A stretch of DNA of 64,000 nt. Origin: Octadecabacter sp. (GTDB taxonomy: Bacteria > Pseudomonadota > Alphaproteobacteria > Rhodobacterales > Rhodobacteraceae). The notes under the pieces are model-generated. The model was not told where the DNA came from. It ran no database searches and worked only from the letters and a program-made list of their open reading frames with translations. This document shows positions 43,345-53,117 of the stretch, piece by piece. Made by a program: the position numbers and the translations under genes. The stretch spans positions 1-64,000 of the forward strand of contig JABBAI010000091.1 of the NCBI GenBank assembly GCA_018608045.1. The letters are read 5' to 3'. Numbering within the stretch: position 1 is the stretch's first letter; every line of letters starts with the position of its first letter.

Positions 43345-44715
43345 CTAGTAGCTGTAATCACCGTAAATTCGCGACAGATCGCCGTTCCATTTGCCGTGAT
43401 AATCTTCAAGCAATTCATCTGCGGGTGTTTTGCCCGTCTCAATGGATTCCTTCAGCGCATTGAGGAAATGGGTTTCGTCAGGAACCATGCCACCAGCACC
43501 GGGCATGGCACGATTGCGCAGGCCGATTTCAGCGATGTTCACGGCCTCCCGCGCGATGTCGTGCATGGATTGCCCGTTTACCTTCGCCTGCAAGCCGTGA
43601 ATTGATGCCTCAACCCGCCATTGGTTGCGCGTGTCTTCATCCCAGTCTTTGCAAAGATCCCACGCCGCATCGAGGGCTTCTTGATCGTATGTCAGACCAA
43701 CCCAGAATGCGGGCATCGCGCACAGGCGACGCCATGGGCCACCATCTGCGCCGCGCATTTCGATGAATTTCTTCAACCGCGCCTCGGGAAAGGCGGTTGT
43801 AAGGTGGTCTGCCCAATCGGACATTGTCGGCGTTTCACCGGGTAGGGCAGGTAGTTTGCCCACCAGAAAATCACGGAACGACTGGCCGAGGGCATCAATG
43901 TATTTCCCGTCGCGGTAAACAAAATACATCGGCACGTCGAGCATGTATTCAACGTAGCGTTCGAAACCGAACCCTTCATCAAATACAAACGGCAACATGC
44001 CCGTGCGTGCATCATCCAAGTGACGCCAAATCCGTGCGCGCCAGCTTTTGTGGCCATTTGGTTTGCCATCAAAGAACGGCGAGTTGGCGAACAATGCCGT
44101 CGCAACAGGCTGCAACGCAATCGCCACACGCATCTTTTGGATCATGTCAGCCTCGGTCGAGAAATCGAGGTTCACTTGCACGGTGCAGGTCCGGCGCATC
44201 ATCATTTTTCCTGATGTGCCGACCTTATCCACGTAGGCGTCCATCAGTTTGTAACGGCCCTTTGGCATCAAGCCGACATCGTCATGGGACCATTCGGGTG
44301 CTGCGCCCAAGCCGATAAAACCGACGCCGATTTCATCCGCGACGGATTTTACTTCGGCGAGATGGACGTTTACTTCGTCACAGGTCTGGTGGATCGTTTC
44401 CAACATGCCACCGGATAATTCTAGCGCGCCGCCCGGTTCAAGTGACACATTCGCGCCGTCCTTTTCCAGCCCGATCAAGAAACCGCCCTCGGTGACGGGG
44501 CTCCAGCCAAAACGGTCACGTAATCCGCTTAACACAGCCTCAATAGACCGTTCCCCGGTGTAGGGGAGTGGCTTGTGTGTATCCTTACAATACCCGAATT
44601 TTTCATGCTCGGTCCCGATGCGCCAATCGGCCTTCGGTTTGCACCCTGATGCGAGGTATTCAGCCAGCTGATCGTGATGTTCGATCGGGCCACCGCCGGT
44701 TTGTGGAATGGACAT
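43345..44715 (-). CDS. gshA: glutamate--cysteine ligase (plant/alphaproteobacterial type)
   Basis: 456-aa enzyme for the first step of glutathione synthesis. It is the GCS2-like type shared by plants and alphaproteobacteria: DWRIGTEHEKFGY, SLEPGGALELSGGMLETIH, MMRRTCTVQVNLDFS and MRGADGGPWRRLCAMPAFWVGL are diagnostic. ATG 44715 (MSIPQTGGGPIEHHD) is preferred over the TTG at 44775. It lies downstream of rsmE and a hypothetical gene on the same strand. Confidence 0.96.
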   Translation of the reverse strand: MSIPQTGGGPIEHHDQLAEYLASGCKPKADWRIGTEHEKFGYCKDTHKPLPYTGERSIEAVLSGLRDRFGWSPVTEGGFLIGLEKDGANVSLEPGGALELSGGMLETIHQTCDEVNVHLAEVKSVADEIGVGFIGLGAAPEWSHDDVGLMPKGRYKLMDAYVDKVGTSGKMMMRRTCTVQVNLDFSTEADMIQKMRVAIALQPVATALFANSPFFDGKPNGHKSWRARIWRHLDDARTGMLPFVFDEGFGFERYVEYMLDVPMYFVYRDGKYIDALGQSFRDFLVGKLPALPGETPTMSDWADHLTTAFPEARLKKFIEMRGADGGPWRRLCAMPAFWVGLTYDQEALDAAWDLCKDWDEDTRNQWRVEASIHGLQAKVNGQSMHDIAREAVNIAEIGLRNRAMPGAGGMVPDETHFLNALKESIETGKTPADELLEDYHGKWNGDLSRIYGDYSY

Positions 44716-44771
44716 TGGAAGGCTCCGTTTCTGGCTTTGGATTCTAGACGTGGCTGACGGGGTCGCCAGTG

Positions 44772-45299
44772 TCAATGCAATCGCGTGTAGGGCTTATGGT
44801 CAGGCGCCATCCAGACCGTCATTTGCGCAGGGCGTGTGCGCTGTAGCACCGACAACATGTATTCGGTCTTAATGCCTGGCAGGGCAAGGAACACGTCAAA
44901 CAGCGCCTCAACGCCCATGGCATTGGTTGGGATATCAAGGTGGTTGCCGTCCCCGTTGATCAACCGCCATGCGGGGACGGGGGCCGTCGGTGATACAGGT
45001 GTAAGATCAAGCTGCACCATGAGGTCCAGATCAGCGACGCCACCATCCAAAGGCCCAAGGTATGTCACACGCCGTTCATCCAGTGTCACCACACCGGGGC
45101 CGTCGCCATCGGATTTGAACCGCACCTTTTGTGCGGCGGTGATGGCCAATGTCACGCCCAAGCTCGCCATGCCCCAGCCGATCCATTGTACAATCCCGAA
45201 CGACACTGTGCCCCACCAAAGGCCCACGGCCGCAAAACCCAGCGCGGCCAGCACTTCGCGCCATCGCCAAAGCCCGTCTTTGATTTCTGGCCTGATCAT
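44772..45299 (-). CDS. uncharacterised membrane-anchored protein between rsmE and gshA
   Basis: 175-aa protein with two N-terminal hydrophobic stretches (LAALGFAAVGLWWGTVSFGI; IGWGMASLGVTLAITAA) and a soluble domain of about 110 residues with VTLDERRVTYLGPLDGGVADLDLMVQLDL. No family recognised; the soluble part reads like a small beta-rich domain. It overlaps the rsmE gene stop by four bases, so it is translationally coupled to rsmE. Confidence 0.7.
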   Translation of the reverse strand: MIRPEIKDGLWRWREVLAALGFAAVGLWWGTVSFGIVQWIGWGMASLGVTLAITAAQKVRFKSDGDGPGVVTLDERRVTYLGPLDGGVADLDLMVQLDLTPVSPTAPVPAWRLINGDGNHLDIPTNAMGVEALFDVFLALPGIKTEYMLSVLQRTRPAQMTVWMAPDHKPYTRLH

Positions 45300-46027
45300 A
45301 CCCAGTCACCCAATGTTTGTTGCCACAGCGTCAGTGCGGCGACGGCGGCGGTATCCGCACGCAATATCCGCGGACCGAGGCTGATGGGATGGGCGTGATC
45401 CAGCCCGCGCAATATCGCGCGTTCGCGGTCCGAAAACCCACCCTCGGGCCCGATAAAGATCGCCCATGGCCCTTTGTCAGTCGGCAGGTTCAGATCCTGA
45501 CCGACCATCGCTTCGTCGCAAAACAGGATGCGGCGGGTTGGATCCCAGTCGGACAGCAATCGATCGAACTTCACGACATCACGCACCTTGGGGACGTATG
45601 TGCCGCCGCATTGCTCCGTGGCCTCAAGCGCGTGGGCCTGCAATTTATCTTGGCGCACACGGTTGGCGGATTGGGTGAATTCGGTTTGCACGGGAATAAT
45701 CTTGGCCGCGCCCAATTCGGTCGCCTTTTCGACGATGAACGATGTGCGGTCCTTCTTGATGGGCGCAAACACCAGCCAAACGTCGGGCGGCATTTGCAGG
45801 GGCTTGGTTTGTTCAACGCATTCAAGAACGCCACCGCGCTTGAAGCTTTCGAACACACCCGCCCGCCATTCGCCGTCTTTGCTGTTAAACAGGGACACAT
45901 CATCACCCGCACCAAGGCGCATAACGCCAAACAGGTAATGCGCCTGTTCGCGTGACAGAGTGACCCTTTCACCAGCCCCCAAAGGGTGGTCTATATGCAG
46001 TCGAATACGTGATGAACTTCTGGCCAT
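45296..46027 (-). CDS. rsmE: 16S rRNA (uracil-1498-N3)-methyltransferase
   Basis: 243-aa SPOUT-class methyltransferase. The N-terminal PUA-like part reads SREQAHYLFGVMRLGAGDDVSLFNSKDGEW and the SPOUT knot motifs are KKDRTSFIVEKATELGAAKIIPVQTEFTQ and the SAM-binding FIGPEGGFSDRERAIL. ATG 46027 gives normal family length; the longer ORF-track frame crosses the divergent ubiA start. The rsmE and ubiA starts are divergent and 11 bases apart, so promoters must lie within each other's coding region. Confidence 0.95.
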   Translation of the reverse strand: MARSSSRIRLHIDHPLGAGERVTLSREQAHYLFGVMRLGAGDDVSLFNSKDGEWRAGVFESFKRGGVLECVEQTKPLQMPPDVWLVFAPIKKDRTSFIVEKATELGAAKIIPVQTEFTQSANRVRQDKLQAHALEATEQCGGTYVPKVRDVVKFDRLLSDWDPTRRILFCDEAMVGQDLNLPTDKGPWAIFIGPEGGFSDRERAILRGLDHAHPISLGPRILRADTAAVAALTLWQQTLGDWV

Positions 46028-46038
46028 GGGATGAACAT

Positions 46039-46998
46039 ATGACCGACACCAACCGGACGCCAGAGGTTGAAATTGCCGATGCCGTGACAGGCAACTGGGT
46101 CGATCGCTTTGCACCCGTGCGAATGCGGCCATTTTTGCGCCTGTCGCGCGCGGATCGTCCCATTGGAACTTGGCTTTTGTTGCTGCCGTGTTGGTGGGGC
46201 CTGATGTTGGCGATGATCCATACGGGCAGACCCGGTTTTGTGGACCTATGGATTGCGCTGGGCTGTGCGATTGGGGCGTTTTTGATGCGCGGTGCGGGTT
46301 GCACGTGGAACGACATTACCGACCGCGACATTGATGGATCGGTCGAACGCACGGCGAACCGCCCCATTCCATCGGAGCAAGTCGGCGTGCGGGCCGCGCT
46401 GATCTGGATGTGCATGCAATCCTTCCTCGCCCTGCTGATTTTGCTGACGTTCCCGCCTATGGCCGTGCTTCTTGGTTTTGCGGCGATCATTCCCGTTGCG
46501 ATTTATCCGTTCGCCAAGCGGTTCACATGGTGGCCGCAGCTGTTCCTTGGCCTTGCGTTTAACTGGGGCGCATTGCTGGTATGGACAGCCCACACCGGAA
46601 CCTTGGGTTGGCCCGCTGTCGTTTTATATGTGGCCGGGATTGCGTGGACGCTGTTTTATGACACCATCTATGCCCATCAAGACGCCGAAGATGATGCGCT
46701 GATTGGCGTAAAATCCACGGCACGCCTGTTTGGGGATGCTACCCCGAAATGGTTGCGCCTTTTTATGGCCAGCACTGTGTGCCTTCTTGGGGTGGCTGTT
46801 ATTCTGTCGGCGATTGATGGAAATATGCTCGCGTTGGTGGTTGCCCTTGGGGGGCCTTGGGCGATGGGTTGGCACCTTGCATGGCAACAACGCGGGTTTG
46901 ATCCAGAGGACGGGCCCAAATTGCTGCACCTGTTTCGGTCCAACCGTGATGCCGGCCTCATTCCCTTGCCGTTTTTCGCCGTCGCACTGTTTGTGTGA
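46039..46998 (+). CDS. ubiA: 4-hydroxybenzoate polyprenyltransferase
   Basis: 319-aa inner-membrane prenyltransferase joining the polyprenyl tail to 4-hydroxybenzoate in ubiquinone synthesis. The two Asp-rich motifs are present: NDITDRDIDGSVERTANRP and DTIYAHQDAEDDALIGVKS. About eight to nine hydrophobic helices. I chose ATG 46039 (MTDTNRTPE); ATG 46009 would overlap rsmE. The polyprenyl diphosphate donor would come from the synthase at 14.6 kb. Confidence 0.95.
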   Translation: MTDTNRTPEVEIADAVTGNWVDRFAPVRMRPFLRLSRADRPIGTWLLLLPCWWGLMLAMIHTGRPGFVDLWIALGCAIGAFLMRGAGCTWNDITDRDIDGSVERTANRPIPSEQVGVRAALIWMCMQSFLALLILLTFPPMAVLLGFAAIIPVAIYPFAKRFTWWPQLFLGLAFNWGALLVWTAHTGTLGWPAVVLYVAGIAWTLFYDTIYAHQDAEDDALIGVKSTARLFGDATPKWLRLFMASTVCLLGVAVILSAIDGNMLALVVALGGPWAMGWHLAWQQRGFDPEDGPKLLHLFRSNRDAGLIPLPFFAVALFV

Positions 46999-47000
46999 TG

Positions 47001-47015
47001 GAACCTTGATTGAAC
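47001..47015 (+). promoter_or_regulatory. GAAC-N7-GAAC, possible LexA (SOS) box
   Basis: The sequence GAACCTTGATTGAAC is the exact reverse complement form of the alphaproteobacterial LexA motif GTTC-N7-GTTC. It is intergenic, 53 bases upstream of the OmpA-like gene start. One or two chance matches are expected in a window of this size, so this is a candidate only. Confidence 0.35.
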
Positions 47016-47067
47016 CTTGGGCCACAACCGCCTAAGACCAATATATTGATACCAATCGGGACGCCCC

Positions 47068-48957
47068 ATGCGCCTTTCAGCCCTCTTTGTTCGACTCGGC
47101 ATGTTCTTTTTGGCCGCGATCGTGTGCGCATTCGCAGCAGGCGCTGCCGTGGCCACGGTCGAAACCCGCTCGGTCGAAGGCGTGCGCCAAATGTTGGACG
47201 AACGCGGCCACAGTTTTGCAAGCGTTTTGGGCGACGGGCTTCAGGTCATCCTAGAAGGCGAAGCCCCATCCGAAGTTATGGGGCAACGCGCAATTTCAGC
47301 CGCAGGGTCCGTCGTCAACGCAAGCCGTGTTATCGACAACATGACCGTTACAAACAGTGCGATCCCGGATGCGCCCGAATTCGCGATGGAAATATTGCGC
47401 AACGACAGCGGAATTTCGATCATCGGATTAATCCCTGCGTCGTCGGATCGGGGTGATCTGACCGCGACATTGGAACGAATCGCAGGCGTTGACAGTAATT
47501 TTGCCGACCTTTTGGAAAGCGCTGATTACGACGTCCCCGCGGGATGGGATTCTGCGGTTGAATATGCGCTGCTGGCCTTGCGCCAACTGCCGAGCTCAAA
47601 AATCTCAGTGCGGTCGGGCCGCGTGTCTGTCGAAGCCATATCAGATTCCCCCGAACAAAAGGCTGAGCTTGAGGCGAGTTTGCGCCGTTCAATCCCGACA
47701 GGCTTGTTTACCACCATCAATATCAGCGCCCCGCGCCCTGTTGTGTCGCCCTTCGTGACGCGGTTTATCATCGATGAAAATGGCGCGCAGTTTGACAGCT
47801 GCGTCGCAGACACGCCCGCTGCAGAGCGTCGGATTGTGGCGGCTGCAACGGCGGCTGGTATTGAAGGACGCGTTGGATGTTCCGTCGCACTTGGAACGCC
47901 GACAACGCGCTGGGCTGATGCTGTTGTCATGTCTATCAACGCGGTCGAAGAACTTGGTGGCGGCACTGTCACGATTTCGGATGTGGATATCACGCTTGTC
48001 GCCCGTGCTGGTTCGGTTGAGGGAAATTTTGATCGCATCGCCGGTGAGCTTGAAAATAACCTCCCCGAGGTCTTCGCGCTTGAGGCGGTTTTGCCCGCCG
48101 CGCCGACCCCCGGTAACGAAGGCCCACCCCAATTCATCGCGACCCTTAGCCCCGAAGGATTGGTCCAATTGCGCGGGCGTGTGTCTGACGATTTACTTAA
48201 TTCCACGGCCGAAAACTTTGCGAGGGCCAAGTTCGGGTCTGCGGATATTTCTATGGCGACGCGTGTTGTCGAAGGATTGCCCAACAGCTGGCCCATTCGA
48301 GTTCTGGCGGGAATCGAAGCATTGTCCAAACTGTCCAACGGGTCCGTTGTTGTTGAACCAAACAACGTGATTGTACGCGGCAACACAGGCGCGCAGGACG
48401 CGGGAGGCGAGATTACGCGCCTTTTGATCGACAAGCTGGGCAGCAGTTCAGATTTTGAAGTCAGTGTTACTTACGTCGAAGAACTCGATCCCATTGCATC
48501 GCTTCCCACCGAGGAAGAATGCCTCGCCGGAATCATGGCGGTCACCGAAGCGCGCAAAATTACGTTTGAGCCGAGCTCTGCTATGATTGCAGGTGCAGGT
48601 GCTGCAATTCTGGATGATATCGCGGAAATCCTTCAGCGCTGTTCGAACTTGCGGATTGAAATTGCAGGTTACACCGACAGTCAGGGGTCTGAGGATGGCA
48701 ATCAACGCCTAAGCCAGCAGCGCGCCGATGCAGTGCTTGATGGTTTGCGCGTGCGCCGCGTCCCAGTTTCTAATTTCCGTTCCATTGGCTACGGCGAAGC
48801 AAACCCGATTGCGGACAACGAAACCGCCGATGGCCGCGAAGCAAATCGTCGGATTGAATTCACGTTGACCACGCCGGAATCGACCGAAGAACCGACTGCG
48901 CTTGAACAGATCGAACAAGAAGCAGCAGACGCCGCCGCAGAGAAAGCTACAGAATGA
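47068..48957 (+). CDS. OmpA family protein with long periplasmic repeats
   Basis: 629-aa envelope protein with a signal sequence or anchor (LFVRLGMFFLAAIVCAFAAGAAVA). The central 400 residues contain several BON-like alpha/beta units, and the C-terminus is an OmpA peptidoglycan-binding domain (IAGYTDSQGSEDGNQRLSQQRADAVLDGL, then YGEANPIADNETADGREANRRIEFTL). It likely binds the cell wall. It overlaps the next gene by four bases, making the pair a two-gene unit. Confidence 0.88.
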   Translation: MRLSALFVRLGMFFLAAIVCAFAAGAAVATVETRSVEGVRQMLDERGHSFASVLGDGLQVILEGEAPSEVMGQRAISAAGSVVNASRVIDNMTVTNSAIPDAPEFAMEILRNDSGISIIGLIPASSDRGDLTATLERIAGVDSNFADLLESADYDVPAGWDSAVEYALLALRQLPSSKISVRSGRVSVEAISDSPEQKAELEASLRRSIPTGLFTTINISAPRPVVSPFVTRFIIDENGAQFDSCVADTPAAERRIVAAATAAGIEGRVGCSVALGTPTTRWADAVVMSINAVEELGGGTVTISDVDITLVARAGSVEGNFDRIAGELENNLPEVFALEAVLPAAPTPGNEGPPQFIATLSPEGLVQLRGRVSDDLLNSTAENFARAKFGSADISMATRVVEGLPNSWPIRVLAGIEALSKLSNGSVVVEPNNVIVRGNTGAQDAGGEITRLLIDKLGSSSDFEVSVTYVEELDPIASLPTEEECLAGIMAVTEARKITFEPSSAMIAGAGAAILDDIAEILQRCSNLRIEIAGYTDSQGSEDGNQRLSQQRADAVLDGLRVRRVPVSNFRSIGYGEANPIADNETADGREANRRIEFTLTTPESTEEPTALEQIEQEAADAAAEKATE

Positions 48958-49283
48958 ACAGAACAGAATTCATCGTCGCCACTGCGATCATCCTTTTTGT
49001 CGCGTTCTGTTTGGGCTGGTTCGCCAGCTGGCTGATCAACCGCTTCACCCGCGTGTCCAAAGCCGAGGTTGGTGAGCTTGATCGTATGGCGCAGGCATTG
49101 CACGAAGCCGAAGAAACCCGCGATCAGGCGATCACGTATCTCCAGCAACGCGAAGCCGAGATTACCAATCAGTTGTCCCAGACAGAGGCCGAATTGCGCG
49201 CCGCCATGGACGGCCTGCGCGATGCGCGCCAAGAAGCCGAAGAAATGCGCACCTATATCGAACGCAATCAGAACGCGGGCTAA
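48954..49283 (+). CDS. 109-aa single-TM coiled-coil protein
   Basis: One N-terminal transmembrane helix (FIVATAIILFVAFCLGWFASWLI) followed by about 75 residues of continuous charged heptads (LDRMAQALHEAEETRDQAITYLQQREAEI...), predicted coiled coil. ATGA overlap with the OmpA-like gene suggests the two act together in the envelope. It resembles the small hypothetical proteins often found after this OmpA gene in Rhodobacteraceae, but no family name is certain. Confidence 0.75.
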   Translation: MNRTEFIVATAIILFVAFCLGWFASWLINRFTRVSKAEVGELDRMAQALHEAEETRDQAITYLQQREAEITNQLSQTEAELRAAMDGLRDARQEAEEMRTYIERNQNAG

Positions 49284-49292
49284 TCAACAGAC

Positions 49293-49886
49293 TTATTCGG
49301 CAGTCAGTTCTGTCAGCGCGATGATGATGTCCTTGGCATTGTCGCTCGCCCAGTCGGCATCGCCAATCAGACGTGCAATTTCAAACCCGTCGGGGTTTAG
49401 GATCAGCGTCACGGGTACGCCCACTACACCCATATCCCGCGCCAGTGCTGAATTGTTGTCGGTATGAAGTGGCAGGTTGTCGACGCCGATTTCCTCCAAG
49501 AACCGTTCCATGGCGGGGCGTTGGTTCAATCCTGTTGCGATGGTTACGACTTCAAAATCTGCGCCACCCATCTCGGTTTGCAGTTCGGACAGGTGCGGCA
49601 TTTCCTTGCGGCACGGCGCGCACCATGTGGCCCAGAAATTCAGCACTACGAATTTGCCTTCAAACGCGGCTAGGGTCAGGGCCGTTCCGTCCTCATGCGT
49701 AAACACCACATCAGACCCGCGATCCGCGCCCAGCTGTAGCTTGAGCATGTCACCCTCGCGCATGTCTTCAACCTGCGTAAAGTCGATCACGGGAACCGTG
49801 GGGGTTTCCCCGCCCGAGGATGCCAAGTATAGCCCACCTGCAACACCGATCACGGTGGCGGCTGCGAAAATCAGTTGCTTCTTCAT
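49293..49886 (-). CDS. TlpA-like thiol-disulfide reductase
   Basis: 197-aa thioredoxin-fold protein exported or anchored by its N-terminal helix ([22 protein letters not shown]). The redox motif is [15 protein letters not shown] (CAPC), and the C-terminal cis-Pro region reads [17 protein letters not shown]. TlpA/ResA proteins reduce periplasmic thiols, for example during cytochrome c maturation. It is divergent from argH with 30 bases between starts, an arrangement common in Rhodobacteraceae. Confidence 0.93.
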   Translation of the reverse strand: MKKQLIFAAATVIGVAGGLYLASSGGETPTVPVIDFTQVEDMREGDMLKLQLGADRGSDVVFTHEDGTALTLAAFEGKFVVLNFWATWCAPCRKEMPHLSELQTEMGGADFEVVTIATGLNQRPAMERFLEEIGVDNLPLHTDNNSALARDMGVVGVPVTLILNPDGFEIARLIGDADWASDNAKDIIIALTELTAE

Positions 49887-49916
49887 CGGGTAAACCTGTG
49901 CGTAAGGATGAATCTC

Positions 49917-51307
<1,391 letters not shown>

Positions 51308-51311
<4 letters not shown>

Positions 51312-51484
51312 CACGATCTGTTTTAGCGCTGTGCGCGCTTGTTGTTTTGGCCGCCTGTGGCGCGGACGGTGAACCGTTTCGTCCAACTGCATCTGGTGGT
51401 GTTACCATCGGCACAAATGGCATCAGCACGACCGCCAATGTCGGCGCGACCAACGGCACGGTTTCCATCGGGCTGAGCCTTTAG
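51308..51484 (+). CDS. 58-aa small lipoprotein
   Basis: Begins [21 protein letters not shown] with the lipobox LAAC, giving a mature lipid-anchored peptide of about 40 residues, Gly/Thr-rich with the repeated theme GTNGIST / GATNGTVS. The ORF-track start at 51290 is inside argH; ATG 51308 overlaps the argH stop. Such lipopeptides between argH and lysA are seen in related genomes. Function unknown. Confidence 0.82.
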
Positions 51485-51485
51485 A

Positions 51486-51791
51486 ATGCGCTGGTTATTT
51501 GCAGCGCTTGCCGTTTGGGGCGCGATCCATCCGATGTATTATTTCGTTCAATGGTTTCAGGCCAACGGCTATGACATCATGGCGATGGTCGATGCGTGGC
51601 ACGCAAATGCCGCGTCCAGTGGCCTTGTATGGGACCTCACGATTGCCGCGATCGCGCTGACGGTCTGGGTTATTTACGAAACCCTGCAAACCCGCCAATT
51701 CATCCGTCTCATCGCCATACCCGCGACCTTTTGCATTGGTGTCAGCTGCGGCCTGCCGCTTTATATTTTTATCCGCATGAGTAAATCTTAA
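51486..51791 (+). CDS. DUF2834 family membrane protein
   Basis: 101-aa protein with three hydrophobic segments (LFAALAVWGAIHPMYYFVQWF; LVWDLTIAAIALTVWVIYE; LIAIPATFCIGVSCGLPLYIFI). The pattern with the DLTIAAIALTVWVIYE centre fits the DUF2834 family. Function unknown. It lies one base after the lipoprotein gene and its stop overlaps the lysA start by one base, so it is in the argH-lysA operon. Confidence 0.8.
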   Translation: MRWLFAALAVWGAIHPMYYFVQWFQANGYDIMAMVDAWHANAASSGLVWDLTIAAIALTVWVIYETLQTRQFIRLIAIPATFCIGVSCGLPLYIFIRMSKS

Positions 51792-53056
51792 TGGATCATT
51801 TCCTGTATCGCGACGGCCAACTGATGGCCGAAGATGTCGCCATTGCCGACATCGCAGCGCAAGTCGGCACGCCGTTCTACGTCTATTCATCCGCCACTTT
51901 GCTGCGCCATTTCAAACTGTTTGATGATGCGCTTGAGGGGATGGATCATCTGATCTGTTTTGCGATGAAATCCTGTTCAAACCTTGCGGTGCTGAAACTG
52001 CTTGGGGATGCGGGCGCTGGCATGGACGTTGTGTCCATCGGGGAATATCTGCGCGCCAAGGCGGCGGGCGTGTCGGGCGACAAAATCGTGTTTTCCGGTA
52101 TCGGTAAAACGGCAGACGAAATGCGAGTCGCACTGGAAGGCGGCATTCGCCAGTTCAACGTCGAATCCGAACCTGAAATGCAGGTCCTGTCCGACGTCGC
52201 CATGTCTTTGGGCAAAGTTGCCCCCATCACCGTGCGCGTGAATCCGGATGTGGACGCCAAGACACACGCCAAAATTTCCACCGGCAAGAAAGAAGACAAA
52301 TTCGGTATCCCGATTAGCCGCGCGCGTGAGGTTTATGCGACGGCGGCCACGCTCCCCGGCCTTAAGGTTATTGGGATTGACGTGCACATCGGTAGCCAGC
52401 TGACTGAACTTGAACCGTTCCGCCTCGCGTATCGCAAGGTAGCTGAACTGACTGAACAATTGCGCAGCGATGGCCATGAAATTACCCGCCTCGACCTCGG
52501 TGGTGGCCTTGGCATTCCGTATGCGCGCGACAACAACGCGCCGCCGTTGCCGCTGGAATACGGCGCGATGATCAAAGAAGAAGTCGGACATCTGGGCTGC
52601 GAGATTGAGATTGAACCGGGCCGTCTGATTTCGGGCAATGCCGGTATCCTTGTGGCCGATGTGATTTACGTCAAAGAAGGGGAAGGGCGCACATTCCTGA
52701 TCCTTGATGCGGCGATGAATGACCTGATCCGCCCCGCCATGTATGAGGCTTACCACGACATCATTCCTGTCCAAGAACCCGTCGCGGGGGCTGAACAATC
52801 TGAATATGACATCGTTGGCCCCATTTGCGAATCTGGCGATACATTTGCCAAGGGGCGCAATATGCCGACGTTGAACGCGGGTGAACTTGTCGCGTTCCGC
52901 TCTGCGGGGGCCTACGGGGCCGTTATGTCGTCCGAATACAATTCCCGCCCCCTTATTCCGGAGGTTCTGGTCCACGGGGATCAATTTGCGGTTATCCGCC
53001 GACGTCCGACCTTTGACGAGATGCTCAATCGAGATACCTTACCGGAGTGGCTATAA
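51791..53056 (+). CDS. lysA: diaminopimelate decarboxylase
   Basis: 421-aa PLP enzyme making lysine from meso-diaminopimelate. PLP-Lys lies in ICFAMKSCSNLAVL, and other fold type III motifs are HIGSQLTELEPF, DLGGGLGIPY, EPGRLISGNAG and the substrate-binding GPICESGDTFAKG with Cys. Length fits. It follows DUF2834 with a one-base overlap, and the big TIGR02302-type gene follows after about 60 bases. Confidence 0.97.
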   Translation: MDHFLYRDGQLMAEDVAIADIAAQVGTPFYVYSSATLLRHFKLFDDALEGMDHLICFAMKSCSNLAVLKLLGDAGAGMDVVSIGEYLRAKAAGVSGDKIVFSGIGKTADEMRVALEGGIRQFNVESEPEMQVLSDVAMSLGKVAPITVRVNPDVDAKTHAKISTGKKEDKFGIPISRAREVYATAATLPGLKVIGIDVHIGSQLTELEPFRLAYRKVAELTEQLRSDGHEITRLDLGGGLGIPYARDNNAPPLPLEYGAMIKEEVGHLGCEIEIEPGRLISGNAGILVADVIYVKEGEGRTFLILDAAMNDLIRPAMYEAYHDIIPVQEPVAGAEQSEYDIVGPICESGDTFAKGRNMPTLNAGELVAFRSAGAYGAVMSSEYNSRPLIPEVLVHGDQFAVIRRRPTFDEMLNRDTLPEWL

Positions 53057-53117
53057 CAGCCGAAGCATCGGGAGAGACCCACTGAACGCCATAGGTCCAA
53101 CGCCACGGCATCTGAAA

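Noticed and set aside
47526-48434. 302-aa minus-strand ORF
   Set aside because: Antisense to the OmpA-like gene, Ser/Arg-rich shadow composition.
51977-52984. 335-aa minus-strand ORF
   Set aside because: Antisense to lysA, whose motifs are unambiguous; the product resembles no protein family.
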